Source: Spongiibacteraceae bacterium
Lineage (GTDB): Bacteria; Pseudomonadota; Gammaproteobacteria; Pseudomonadales; Dasaniaceae
Assembly (NCBI GenBank): GCA_028280715.1
Contig: JANQLG010000023.1
Location: 152,061-216,060 of the forward strand
DNA: 64,000 bases
Reading direction: 5' to 3'
Numbering within the stretch: the stretch's first letter is position 1; each line of letters starts with the position of its first letter. The notes below the pieces were generated by a model. It made no database searches. It was not told where the DNA came from and saw nothing but the letters and a program-made list of their open reading frames with translations. Shown one piece after another: positions 56,790 to 64,000 of the stretch. The position numbers and the translations under genes are program-made.

Positions 56790-57200
56790 ATGAGATACAC
56801 GTTTATCGTTTTTGGATTATTAGAACTATTTGCTGGAATTATTGCGTTAACTGGGTCTGCAGACATTATTAATGAGCGTTTTCCCGGTATGAATATGTCG
56901 CCAGAGGCGATGCAATTTGTCGCTGGTTTTGGTGCGGCAGTAACTTCTTTGGCAATAATTTCCTTTGTCGCCTTTTTTATTAAAGACCGATTATCTTTGA
57001 TTGCCTTAAGTATTGGTTTTGCTTTTTATAATATTGTAGCAGCGCTGGGTTGTCTGACTTCAGTAAAATATGCGGAGCAGTTATTTGTTGGGGGTATATT
57101 GCATACGGTGTTGAGCGTATTGTTTATTGTGATGTTGGTACAGCATTTTAGAACGCCAAAAACGGAAACAGATACTTCGCCAGCCACAGCTTCCGAATAA
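56790..57200 (+). CDS. Small four-helix membrane protein
   Basis: 136 residues with four hydrophobic helices (YTFIVFGLLELFAGIIAL; FVAGFGAAVTSLAIISFVAFF; LIALSIGFAFYNIVAAL; GGILHTVLSVLFIVML) and a short polar tail. It resembles DUF4345-like membrane proteins of unknown function. The ATG at 56790 is preferred over one at 56733 because the N-terminus then begins the first helix. Confidence 0.65.
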   Translation: MRYTFIVFGLLELFAGIIALTGSADIINERFPGMNMSPEAMQFVAGFGAAVTSLAIISFVAFFIKDRLSLIALSIGFAFYNIVAALGCLTSVKYAEQLFVGGILHTVLSVLFIVMLVQHFRTPKTETDTSPATASE

Positions 57201-57246
57201 TTAACTGAAACTATTAGAGCTAATAGGGCAAGTGGTTGTATTGGCT

Positions 57247-58017
57247 TTATGCTTTACCCAGGCAGCGCTGGTATTCCTTTACCGCTTGATCTAATCCCAG
57301 TTCCATACAGTCGATAGTCATTGCATGGCCGATGGAAACCTCTAACAGATTAGGAATGGTAGCAAATCGGGCGAGGTTAATAAGGTTTAAATCATGGCCC
57401 GCATTTAAACCTAATCCGCATTCTTGTGCGACTTCTGCAGCACAATAGAACTGCTGAAAAATTACATCGACGTTCTCATTGTGAGTCACCGCATCAGCAT
57501 AGGGGCCGGTATAGAGTTCTATTCGGTCAGCACCAACAGCTTTTGCCAGTTTGATTTGCTCAGGGTCAGGATCCATAAACAAACTGACGCGTATTCCTGC
57601 TTGTTTAAGTTCCTGAATGATAGGTACTAACTGGTCACCACTTTTTTTTAAATTAAACCCGTGGTCCGATGTTAATTGATCATTACTGTCCGGTACCAAT
57701 GTGCATTGAGCAGGACGGATGTTTTTAACCAAATCCATAAATCCCGGATAATTACCTACATCCTCTCGGGCACTTTTCATGGCCGGCGCAAAGGGATTAC
57801 CTTCAATATTGAATTCAACGGTTAATATGTCAGCTAAATCAAAACAGTCTGAAGCACGAATATGCCGTTGATCGGGTCGGGGATGAACCGTAATTCCATC
57901 AGCTCCTGCATCGATAAACCGCTGCGCAAAATAGGTAATACTGGGATTGTTGCCTTGACGAGAATTTCTTATTAGAGCAATTTTATTCAGATTAATGCTT
58001 AAGGCTGTGTCGCTCAC
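57247..58017 (-). CDS. pdxJ: Pyridoxine 5'-phosphate synthase PdxJ
   Basis: Condenses 1-deoxyxylulose 5-phosphate with 3-amino-2-oxopropyl phosphate in the last ring-forming step of vitamin B6 synthesis. 256 residues with LSINLNKIALIRNSR, HPRPDQRHI, VEFNIEGNPF and C-terminal LNAGHDLNLINL and EVSIGHAM, all as in PdxJ. The HPRPDQR form belongs to the divergent PdxJ subgroup. It is not next to recO or acpS as in enterics. It overlaps the cyclophilin gene by 4 bp. Confidence 0.92.
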   Translation of the reverse strand: MSDTALSINLNKIALIRNSRQGNNPSITYFAQRFIDAGADGITVHPRPDQRHIRASDCFDLADILTVEFNIEGNPFAPAMKSAREDVGNYPGFMDLVKNIRPAQCTLVPDSNDQLTSDHGFNLKKSGDQLVPIIQELKQAGIRVSLFMDPDPEQIKLAKAVGADRIELYTGPYADAVTHNENVDVIFQQFYCAAEVAQECGLGLNAGHDLNLINLARFATIPNLLEVSIGHAMTIDCMELGLDQAVKEYQRCLGKA

Positions 58018-58601
58018 AATATTTCTACCCGCTCAATAATAATTGGCTCGATAGGAACATGGCCGTGACCGCCAAAGGGTTGTACGGCTACTTTTTCGAT
58101 GGCTTGAACCACATAAAACCCATCGGTCACTTCACCAAATACTGCATAACCTGCGCGCTTGCCGAGACGATCCAGTTGCGAATTCATACGGGTATTAATA
58201 AAAAATTGGGCGGTGGCGCTATCAGGCTCATCGGTTCTGGCCATTGCGATGGTCCAGCGATCATTGTGCAGGCCATTTTTAGATTCATTAATAATGGGGT
58301 CTTTGGTTTCTTTTCTGATCAGCTCGATGTCTTCACCTCCACCTTCGATGACAAAGCCTCCACCCTGGATCATAAAGCGTTTCATCACACGGTGAAAAAT
58401 AGTGCCGTCGTAAAAACCGGATTTGGCGTAGTCGAGAAAATTGGCAACTGTAATAGGCGCTTTTTCCGGGTTAAGTTGAATGGTGATAGGTCCCTTTGTG
58501 GTATGCAAAATGACGGTGTTAGCAGTAGTTTCCTGAGCAATGCTGCCTAAAGAAAATAATAATATCAGCGCCGCGCTGCATAGTTTAAAAAAAGCGTTCA
58601 T
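58014..58601 (-). CDS. Periplasmic cyclophilin-type peptidyl-prolyl isomerase
   Basis: 195 residues: signal peptide (LCSAALILLFSLGSIAQ) and a cyclophilin domain with TTKGPITIQLNPEKAP, FHRVMKRFMIQGGGF, the catalytic Arg in FHR, and YAVFGEVTDGFYVV. Catalyses cis-trans isomerisation of prolyl bonds in the periplasm, like PpiA. Coupled to pdxJ. Confidence 0.9.
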   Translation of the reverse strand: MNAFFKLCSAALILLFSLGSIAQETTANTVILHTTKGPITIQLNPEKAPITVANFLDYAKSGFYDGTIFHRVMKRFMIQGGGFVIEGGGEDIELIRKETKDPIINESKNGLHNDRWTIAMARTDEPDSATAQFFINTRMNSQLDRLGKRAGYAVFGEVTDGFYVVQAIEKVAVQPFGGHGHVPIEPIIIERVEIL

Positions 58602-58667
58602 GGTACGAAGTGACCTCTTCAGAATTAAACAGAGACGATAGTAAATAGTGATTATATTACGCGCCGG

Positions 58668-59333
58668 TTATGCCCAGTCAGTAGATTTCTTGGGCCAGAG
58701 TCGAGGCACGATAAGGGTGATAAAAACACCGATCAAAACGGCGAAGGCGCCATTTAAAAAATCTTCATTATTTTTTTCATCAATGAGCCGTTGATTATCC
58801 GTGCTTAAAACATCGACTTCATTTTTAAGCATTTGGTTTTCTTCCAGCAGTCGCTGATTATCTGAGTTAAGTTGAATGGCGTTGGCAGAAATTTCTTTAA
58901 TCGAGGTTAATTCATTATTTAGCGCATTGCTTTCAGTGGTAATTTGGGCGAGCTGATTTTTTGCCTGTTGCTCTTCCTGTTTCAGTGATGACAATTGCTG
59001 ATTCAAATTGCTGTTACTTTGTTGTAGTTGTTCTATTCTCTGCTCTGCAGTGGCAAGTTGGTCGCGCGCGGCAGGTTCGTCGCTCAAGTACTGCGTTTGG
59101 ATCCAGCCTTCAATGCCACCTTGAGTGCGTACGTGGCTATAGGTCTCGTCTTCGTTGAGAGTGATCAGGGTAACGGGTGTGCCACTGACTAATCCTTTAT
59201 GGACAATACGATGTTGTGTGGTTTGGCCGCTACGCAGAGGTACATATAGTACATCGCGAATGTAACGGGTTTCCTGAGCAAACACAGAGTTGCTGGTGCC
59301 GAGTAAAATCAACAAAAGTACAATGGTTCTCAC
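58668..59333 (-). CDS. TIGR04211-like SH3 domain membrane protein
   Basis: 221 residues: signal peptide, bacterial SH3 domain (about 24-85, YIRDVLYVPLRSGQTTQHRIV to GIEGWIQTQYLSD), long coiled coil (about 88-185) and a C-terminal membrane helix (AFAVLIGVFITLIVPRLW). This is the architecture of the YgiM/TIGR04211 family of the inner membrane, function unknown. Confidence 0.87.
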   Translation of the reverse strand: MRTIVLLLILLGTSNSVFAQETRYIRDVLYVPLRSGQTTQHRIVHKGLVSGTPVTLITLNEDETYSHVRTQGGIEGWIQTQYLSDEPAARDQLATAEQRIEQLQQSNSNLNQQLSSLKQEEQQAKNQLAQITTESNALNNELTSIKEISANAIQLNSDNQRLLEENQMLKNEVDVLSTDNQRLIDEKNNEDFLNGAFAVLIGVFITLIVPRLWPKKSTDWA

Positions 59334-59472
59334 TTTTCTATCCTTTGTTATTGTTGGTTATGGCCCCGCTGGCCGTTGACTAACCTATTCACATTTAACA
59401 AACGCTAATTATAGGCCTTCAATGGCAATTTATCAGTTCCGTTAGCAATCAGTTATTCAAACAACTTTCATA

Positions 59473-60273
59473 TTAAGCCTGATTAAAAATATCTTCCGGC
59501 TTTAAGTGGGTCAGTTTCTGAATATGATGCAGTAAATAAAACAAGGAGGCCATTAATACGATGGTGCTGGGTAGTGCGATAACAGGGAAACTGAGCGCAG
59601 TCATTTTTCCCAGCTCTTCAGTGAATTCCACCGTGCCCGGTTCACTTACCAGGATAACTTTGGCCAGAATATAATTGAGTACCGACGACATAAAGAATGA
59701 ACCAGCCACCATATAGGAGGCATTACTTAACTTGTGTTCAAAATCTGTTTCGGAATTATGCTCACGCAAAGCAGATTTTACGCGATTGATTTGTAAAATC
59801 TGGTCGTTATACAAAAACGTGCGTACCAGCGGATATTTAGTGCGTACCGAAATTAACGTGGCAATGCCGAACAGTCCGGGAATGGCGGCTTCTTTAATTG
59901 CAATATATTGCGGGTCGAGTTGTAACAGGCTCATGCCTCCTGTTAGGAAAACACTGATGACCCCCAGAATCGAAAAGAAGTTCGGCTTATGACTTTTTAA
60001 ATAATCACGTGTGCCATAAATGATAGGGAAACTTAACGCTACGACGATGCTGTATACCGGGCCAAGATACTCTTCAGAGCTTAATTTGGTCAGAATTAAT
60101 GTGGGAATAATGATGTTAAAAGCCAGGTTGGCCAACATGCTGGGCTTTTTTTCTTCGGTACCGTTTTTTGGGGTAACGGTAGGAGTCGGTTGTGTATCAG
60201 TTTTTTCAGCCAAATCTGAGCTTGCTTCTGAGGTGCGGACTGTGGCTTTTACGGGATCGGATGGTTCGGTCAC
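59473..60273 (-). CDS. VC0807-like multi-spanning membrane protein
   Basis: 266 residues: a 45-residue polar, Thr/Pro-rich N-terminus, then about six membrane helices (LANLAFNIIIPTLIL; PVYSIVVALSFPIIYG; SILGVISVFLTGGMSLL; FFMSSVLNYILAKVIL; FPVIALPSTIVLMASLFYLL). The GTRDYLKSHKPNFFSILG and FLYNDQILQINR motifs match VC0807-family proteins. The function is unknown. Confidence 0.78.
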   Translation of the reverse strand: MTEPSDPVKATVRTSEASSDLAEKTDTQPTPTVTPKNGTEEKKPSMLANLAFNIIIPTLILTKLSSEEYLGPVYSIVVALSFPIIYGTRDYLKSHKPNFFSILGVISVFLTGGMSLLQLDPQYIAIKEAAIPGLFGIATLISVRTKYPLVRTFLYNDQILQINRVKSALREHNSETDFEHKLSNASYMVAGSFFMSSVLNYILAKVILVSEPGTVEFTEELGKMTALSFPVIALPSTIVLMASLFYLLHHIQKLTHLKPEDIFNQA

Positions 60274-60473
60274 TGCGGTTACTGCTCCATATACAGACTA
60301 ATGTAGGGATAACGTATTCATTGGGCCAAATGATGCCACAAATGCGCTACTATAGCCCAGCTGTTGCAAGACAATTGTGACAAGCTACTTTAAATTTTCA
60401 TTGATTGTTTTTATTCATAGCTTTCATTCATACTTTCCATCAACAGCCTCTACTTATAGCTTCGAAAAATTTT

Positions 60474-61310
60474 GTGACCACCGATTTACATTGCCATACC
60501 ACTGCCTCTGATGGCCAGTTAACCCCTAACGAGCTGATAGAGCGAGCAAAGCAGCAGGGCGTTTCGCGCCTGGCTATAACTGATCACGACAGCATGGATG
60601 GGTACTTTGAGGTCTGTGAGCAGGCAGATGTCGAGGTTGAGCGAGAACAATTCCAGCTGATTGCCGGCGTTGAGCTTTCCTGCATCTGGGGCAAGGCGCT
60701 GATTCATATTGTGGGGCTGAAAGTTGACCCCAAAGTCCCGGTGTTGGTTGAAGGGCTACAATCGCAGCAATTAGCCAGAGAGCAGCGAGCAGTCATTATT
60801 GCTCAGAAACTGGAAAAGCTCGGTTTTAGTGGCGCTTTGGAGTATGCTTCCGCGCTTGCTGGAGATGGGCAGGTGGGAAGACCGCATTTTGCACGCTTCC
60901 TGGTGGAAAAGGGCCATGTGAGCTCGATCAGTCAGGCCTTTAAAAAATACCTGGGAGCCGGCAAACCCGGCGATGTGAAGTTAACCTGGCCAGCACTGGA
61001 AACAGTGGTGAGCTGGATCGTTGCGAGTGGTGGACAGGCTGTGCTGGCGCACCCACTGAAATATAAGATGACAGCCACCAAGCTGCGAGCGTTGATTGCT
61101 GATTTTAAAGCTGCAGGTGGTGTTGCGATTGAGGTGGTTAGTGGCAAACAAACCGCCGATCAAACCCAGCATCTGGCTCAGTTATCACAGCGATACCAGT
61201 TGTTGGCATCGATAGGTAGCGACTTTCATCAGCCCGACCAGCCCTGGAATGAACTGGGGCAAATGGGCGAGTTACCCAAAAGCTGTGAGCCGGTGTGGTC
61301 TGGCTGGTAA
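60474..61310 (+). CDS. PHP-domain phosphoesterase (YciV/RNase AM-like)
   Basis: 278 residues from the GTG at 60474. Metal-binding PHP motifs are TDLHCHTTASDGQLTP, AITDHDSMDGYFE and GSDFHQPDQPW, plus HFARFLVEKGHV. This is the family of E. coli YciV (RNase AM), which degrades short RNAs and trims rRNA 5' ends. A TTG at 60405 would add 23 residues that family members lack. It precedes yciO, as yciV and yciO are neighbours in E. coli. Confidence 0.87.
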   Translation: MTTDLHCHTTASDGQLTPNELIERAKQQGVSRLAITDHDSMDGYFEVCEQADVEVEREQFQLIAGVELSCIWGKALIHIVGLKVDPKVPVLVEGLQSQQLAREQRAVIIAQKLEKLGFSGALEYASALAGDGQVGRPHFARFLVEKGHVSSISQAFKKYLGAGKPGDVKLTWPALETVVSWIVASGGQAVLAHPLKYKMTATKLRALIADFKAAGGVAIEVVSGKQTADQTQHLAQLSQRYQLLASIGSDFHQPDQPWNELGQMGELPKSCEPVWSGW

Positions 61311-61348
61311 AACCTGCCAGGATCTCGATTAAAGCAAGACTATTGAAA

Positions 61349-61407
61349 GTGTTGAGAGCTAGGTGTTGAAAGCTATAGTGTTGAGAGCTCTGATGTTGAG
61401 AGAAATT
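61349..61407 (+). repeat. Four tandem 14-15 bp repeats before yciO
   Basis: Degenerate direct repeats of GTGTTGAGAGCTNNN (61349, 61363, 61378, 61393). The last copy provides GAGAG as the ribosome binding site of yciO. Confidence 0.7.
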
Positions 61408-61409
61408 AC

Positions 61410-62033
61410 ATGAGTCAGTTTTTTCAGATTCATCCCGAAAACCCGCAACTACGCTTGATCAACCAGGCGGTTGAAATCATTCAGCGCGGCGGTGTGGTGG
61501 TTTATCCCACCGATTCTGGCTATGCCCTCGGCTGCCATTTGGGCGATAAAAGGGCTATGGAGCGAATTTGCCGTATTCGCCGACTGGACAATAAGCATAA
61601 CTTTACCCTGATTTGCCGCGATCTGTCGGAATTAGGCACCTACGCGCGAGTAGACAATCAGGCCTATCGCCTGATTAAAAACCATACGCCTGGCCCCTAT
61701 ACCTTTATTCTCAAAGCGACCAGCGAAGTGCCTAAACGACTGATGCAAGAGAAGCGTAAAACCATTGGCCTGAGAGTGCCAGACAATGCTATTACACAGG
61801 CGCTGCTGGAAACCCTGGGCGAGCCAATGATGAGCGTTACCATGATGCTGCCTGGTGAAGACATGCCCATGACCGACCCCTACGATATTCGCCAAACGCT
61901 GGAGCATGAGCTGGATCTGGTGATTGATGGCGGTTATTGCGGCATGGAACCCACCTCAATCATCGATTTGGTGGAAGATGAGCCGGTTGTCCTCCGTCAG
62001 GGCCAGGGAGATGTTTCCGCTTTCGAAGGCTAA
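61410..62033 (+). CDS. yciO: YciO/YrdC/Sua5 family protein (YciO type)
   Basis: 207 residues with GGVVVYPTDSGYALGC, RIRRLDNKHNFTLICRD, TPGPYTFILKAT and TIGLRVPDNAITQAL. YrdC/Sua5 members make threonylcarbamoyl-AMP for tRNA t6A; YciO is a weaker paralogue. This one is YciO-like in length and in the SDLGTYA-like segment. A tandem repeat lies in its leader. Confidence 0.88.
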   Translation: MSQFFQIHPENPQLRLINQAVEIIQRGGVVVYPTDSGYALGCHLGDKRAMERICRIRRLDNKHNFTLICRDLSELGTYARVDNQAYRLIKNHTPGPYTFILKATSEVPKRLMQEKRKTIGLRVPDNAITQALLETLGEPMMSVTMMLPGEDMPMTDPYDIRQTLEHELDLVIDGGYCGMEPTSIIDLVEDEPVVLRQGQGDVSAFEG

Positions 62034-62212
62034 TAAAGAAGAAGCTTGAAGGTTAATGCAAAGCTAATTGGGAGTACTGACCTCTGTGCCTGCCAGACCG
62101 ATACCGGTATAATGCCCCGATCTGCCACTGGGCTGTCTTAGTATGGTAAGCAGTAGTGTAGTGAGCAGTTCTGTAGTAAATGGTTCTATTGAAGTGAGAT
62201 AAGAATAAATCT

Positions 62213-63190
62213 GTGGAAGACGAATTAGTAATCAGCGAAGAGCAGGCCGGAGCCGAACAGGTTTCAGCTGAGCCTGCAGCCAATCAATCGCAAACGCCTG
62301 TGCCCGAAGTGGAGAACCAAAATCAAGGAGGTCATCATCAAGATGAAGGCCAGTCAGAGCAAGATGCGCACGCAATCGGCCTTAAAGAGTTACGTAACCT
62401 TGCACCGAGCCAGAATGAAATGCCCTTTGCAGTAGTTAGCGGTAAAGCGGTTACCGAAATTCCACAGGATTTATATATTCCGCCGGATGCGTTGGAAGTC
62501 TTTCTGGAAGCTTTTGAAGGCCCATTGGATCTGCTGCTGTATCTGATCAAACGTCAGAACATCGATATTCTCCAGATCAATGTCGCCTCTATCACTGAAC
62601 AGTACATGCAATACGTCAGCCTGATGGATGCCATGCAGTTTGAACTGGCCGCCGAGTATCTGCTGATGGCAGCCATGCTGGCGGAAATCAAATCGCGCAT
62701 GCTGTTGCCTCGTTCCAGCGAAAGTGAAGATGAAGAAGATGATCCACGGGCGCAATTGATCCGTCGTCTACAGGAATACGAGCGCTTTAAACAGGCTGCA
62801 GAAGATATTGATGAGATGCCACGACTGGGGCGCGACTACTATGAAGCCAGTGCCAATCCACCCGATATTCAAAAGGCGCGACCAGAGCCCGTGGTGGAAA
62901 TGAAAGAAATTATGTTGGCGCTCAGTGAAGTACTGCGCCGAGCTGATATGTTTGAGAGTCACCACATTCACAAAGAAAAATTGTCGACCAGAGAACGGAT
63001 GTCGCAAGTGCTGGGCAGATTATCATCGGATCAATTTACTCCCTTTGTTTCGCTGTTTACTGTTGAAGAAGGGCGCCTCGGTGTCATCGTCACCTTTTTG
63101 GCCGTGATGGAATTGATTAAAGAATCCCTGATCGAAATTGTTCAGACCGAAGACTTTGGCCCGATTCACGTAAAAGCAAAATCTACATAA
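62213..63190 (+). CDS. scpA: Segregation and condensation protein A
   Basis: Kleisin subunit of the SMC-ScpAB condensin-like complex. 325 residues: an 80-residue acidic N-terminal extension, then FEGPLDLLLYLIKRQNIDIL, the N-terminal kleisin helix region, AEYLLMAAMLAEIKSRMLLP and a C-terminal winged helix (VSLFTVEEGRLGVIVTFLAVMELIKE). Start GTG 62213. scpB follows by 70 bp. Confidence 0.92.
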   Translation: MEDELVISEEQAGAEQVSAEPAANQSQTPVPEVENQNQGGHHQDEGQSEQDAHAIGLKELRNLAPSQNEMPFAVVSGKAVTEIPQDLYIPPDALEVFLEAFEGPLDLLLYLIKRQNIDILQINVASITEQYMQYVSLMDAMQFELAAEYLLMAAMLAEIKSRMLLPRSSESEDEEDDPRAQLIRRLQEYERFKQAAEDIDEMPRLGRDYYEASANPPDIQKARPEPVVEMKEIMLALSEVLRRADMFESHHIHKEKLSTRERMSQVLGRLSSDQFTPFVSLFTVEEGRLGVIVTFLAVMELIKESLIEIVQTEDFGPIHVKAKST

Positions 63191-63260
63191 ACCAACAGTG
63201 ACTTAAAAATCTACCCGAAAACATTTATCCGAAAATACAGTTAAAGAAAATTAGCCGATA

Positions 63261-64000
63261 ATGAGTATTGATACAGAACTATTACAGCGCATACTAGAAG
63301 GCGCGTTAATGGCGTCATCCAAACCGATGACCGTTCAGCAATTAGCGGAACTATTTGAAGAAGAGGAGCGTCCTGCCAACGATGTTATTCGTACGGTGTT
63401 GGAAGATATCGAACAGGAATGTCAGGGCCGCGGTTTTGAATTAAAGCAAGTTTCCAGTGGCTACCGTTTTCAGGTGGTGCAGGATGTCGCGCACTGGGTC
63501 GGTCGTATGTGGGAAGAAAAGCCGCAGAAATATTCTCGCGCCCTATTAGAAACGTTAGCGCTCATCGCCTACCGTCAGCCGATTACTCGTGGTGATATCG
63601 AAGATATTCGCGGTGTTGCCGTGAGTTCAAATATTATTAAAACTCTGTTGGAAAGAGAGTGGGTGCGTGTCGTCGGGCACAAAGATGTACCAGGTCGTCC
63701 GGCAATGTACGCCACCACAAAACGCTTTCTCGATTACTTCAATCTGAAATCCCTGGATCAGTTGCCAACGCTCGCCGAAATCAAAGAGTTCGATACCATG
63801 AACGAAGAGTTGGCGCTGGAAGGTGCCGATACTCCACCCGTTGATGGTGAGGCGGAAAAAGCCGGGGCGGATATCGCTGGTGATGAGGTAGAAGAGGGTT
63901 CATCCTCAGAAGCAGAAGCAGAAGCAGAAGCAGAAGCAGAAGCAGAAGCAGAAGCAGAAGCAGAAGCAGAAGCAGAAGCAGAAGCAGAAGCAGAAGCAGA
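63261..64000 (+). CDS. scpB: Segregation and condensation protein B, C-terminus cut by window edge
   Basis: Open from the ATG at 63261 to the window end (over 246 codons). LLQRILEGALMASSKPMTVQ, ALLETLALIAYRQPITRGDI and EDIRGVAVSSNIIKTLLERE are the two winged-helix signatures of ScpB, which dimerises on ScpA. From about codon 217 the sequence becomes a Glu-Ala repeat that continues past the edge, an unusual low-complexity tail. No stop is visible. Confidence 0.92.
   Translation, partial: MSIDTELLQRILEGALMASSKPMTVQQLAELFEEEERPANDVIRTVLEDIEQECQGRGFELKQVSSGYRFQVVQDVAHWVGRMWEEKPQKYSRALLETLALIAYRQPITRGDIEDIRGVAVSSNIIKTLLEREWVRVVGHKDVPGRPAMYATTKRFLDYFNLKSLDQLPTLAEIKEFDTMNEELALEGADTPPVDGEAEKAGADIAGDEVEEGSSSEAEAEAEAEAEAEAEAEAEAEAEAEAEAEA
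63909..64000 (+). repeat. (GAAGCA)n hexanucleotide repeat in scpB
   Basis: At least 15 perfect tandem copies of GAAGCA, in frame, encoding alternating Glu-Ala, running off the window. Unit length is a multiple of three, so copy number changes lengthen the tail without frameshifts. Confidence 0.95.

Noticed and set aside
62213..62340. Later start for scpA, dropping the acidic extension
   Set aside because: No better start with ribosome binding site was visible; acidic extensions are acceptable in ScpA, so the GTG at 62213 was kept.
1..64000. tRNA, rRNA, CRISPR, insertion sequence or prophage
   Set aside because: No cloverleaf, spacer array, transposase, integrase or terminal inverted repeat was recognised on reading both strands; weak ones could be missed by eye.

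Overview
The window looks like a chromosomal stretch of a free-living, probably marine, gammaproteobacterium. The signs are a complete type II secretion operon (gspC to gspN), tmcA, dusC, YciO, ScpA/ScpB, and several small families I associate with this class (DUF2288, DUF6316, VC0807-like, TIGR04211-like SH3). Genus-level placement is not possible from the sequence alone. I found no rRNA, tRNA, CRISPR array, insertion sequence or phage module.

Layout. 1-4.1 kb: 5' part of a MATE exporter gene running off the left edge, a small membrane protein, tmcA and a phosphopantetheinyl transferase. 4.2-9.0 kb: a class III cyclase-AAA-TPR protein and a CRP-type regulator. Consensus CRP-like palindromes and two GGA-rich, strand-asymmetric stretches that look like CsrA/RsmA-binding RNAs surround the regulator. 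9.1-10.5 kb: dusC and an Arg-rich small protein. 10.7-22.7 kb: gspC-N, then apbE (22.7-23.7 kb) and a small lipoprotein.

24.3-46.5 kb is the most unusual part. Two divergent operons share the control region around 31 kb. The leftward operon encodes a three-heme PD40-like lipoprotein, two outer-membrane beta-barrel proteins, a TlpA-like thioredoxin, a DUF4266 lipoprotein and a DUF3570 protein. The rightward operon encodes a one-heme periplasmic protein, a two-heme LamG lipoprotein, a Tat-exported DUF1501-like protein, five periplasmic proteins or lipoproteins (three with TPRs), one ExbB, two ExbD and a TonB-like AgmX/PglI protein. Together they resemble a proton-motive-force-driven trans-envelope machine of the Agl-Glt/Nfs general type, joined to a c-type cytochrome and flavinylation redox module. 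The cytochromes share a repeated module, CxxCH followed by HxCW, that I do not recognise as a named domain.

46.7-64 kb is mostly ordinary: two solute-binding proteins, a molybdenum hydroxylase pair, tag, a double cyclic-nucleotide-binding/rhodanese protein lacking the rhodanese cysteine, an FGE-sulfatase-domain lipoprotein, pdxJ, a periplasmic cyclophilin, a PHP-domain protein, YciO, scpA and scpB. scpB ends the window inside a pure (GAAGCA)n repeat coding for a Glu-Ala tail.
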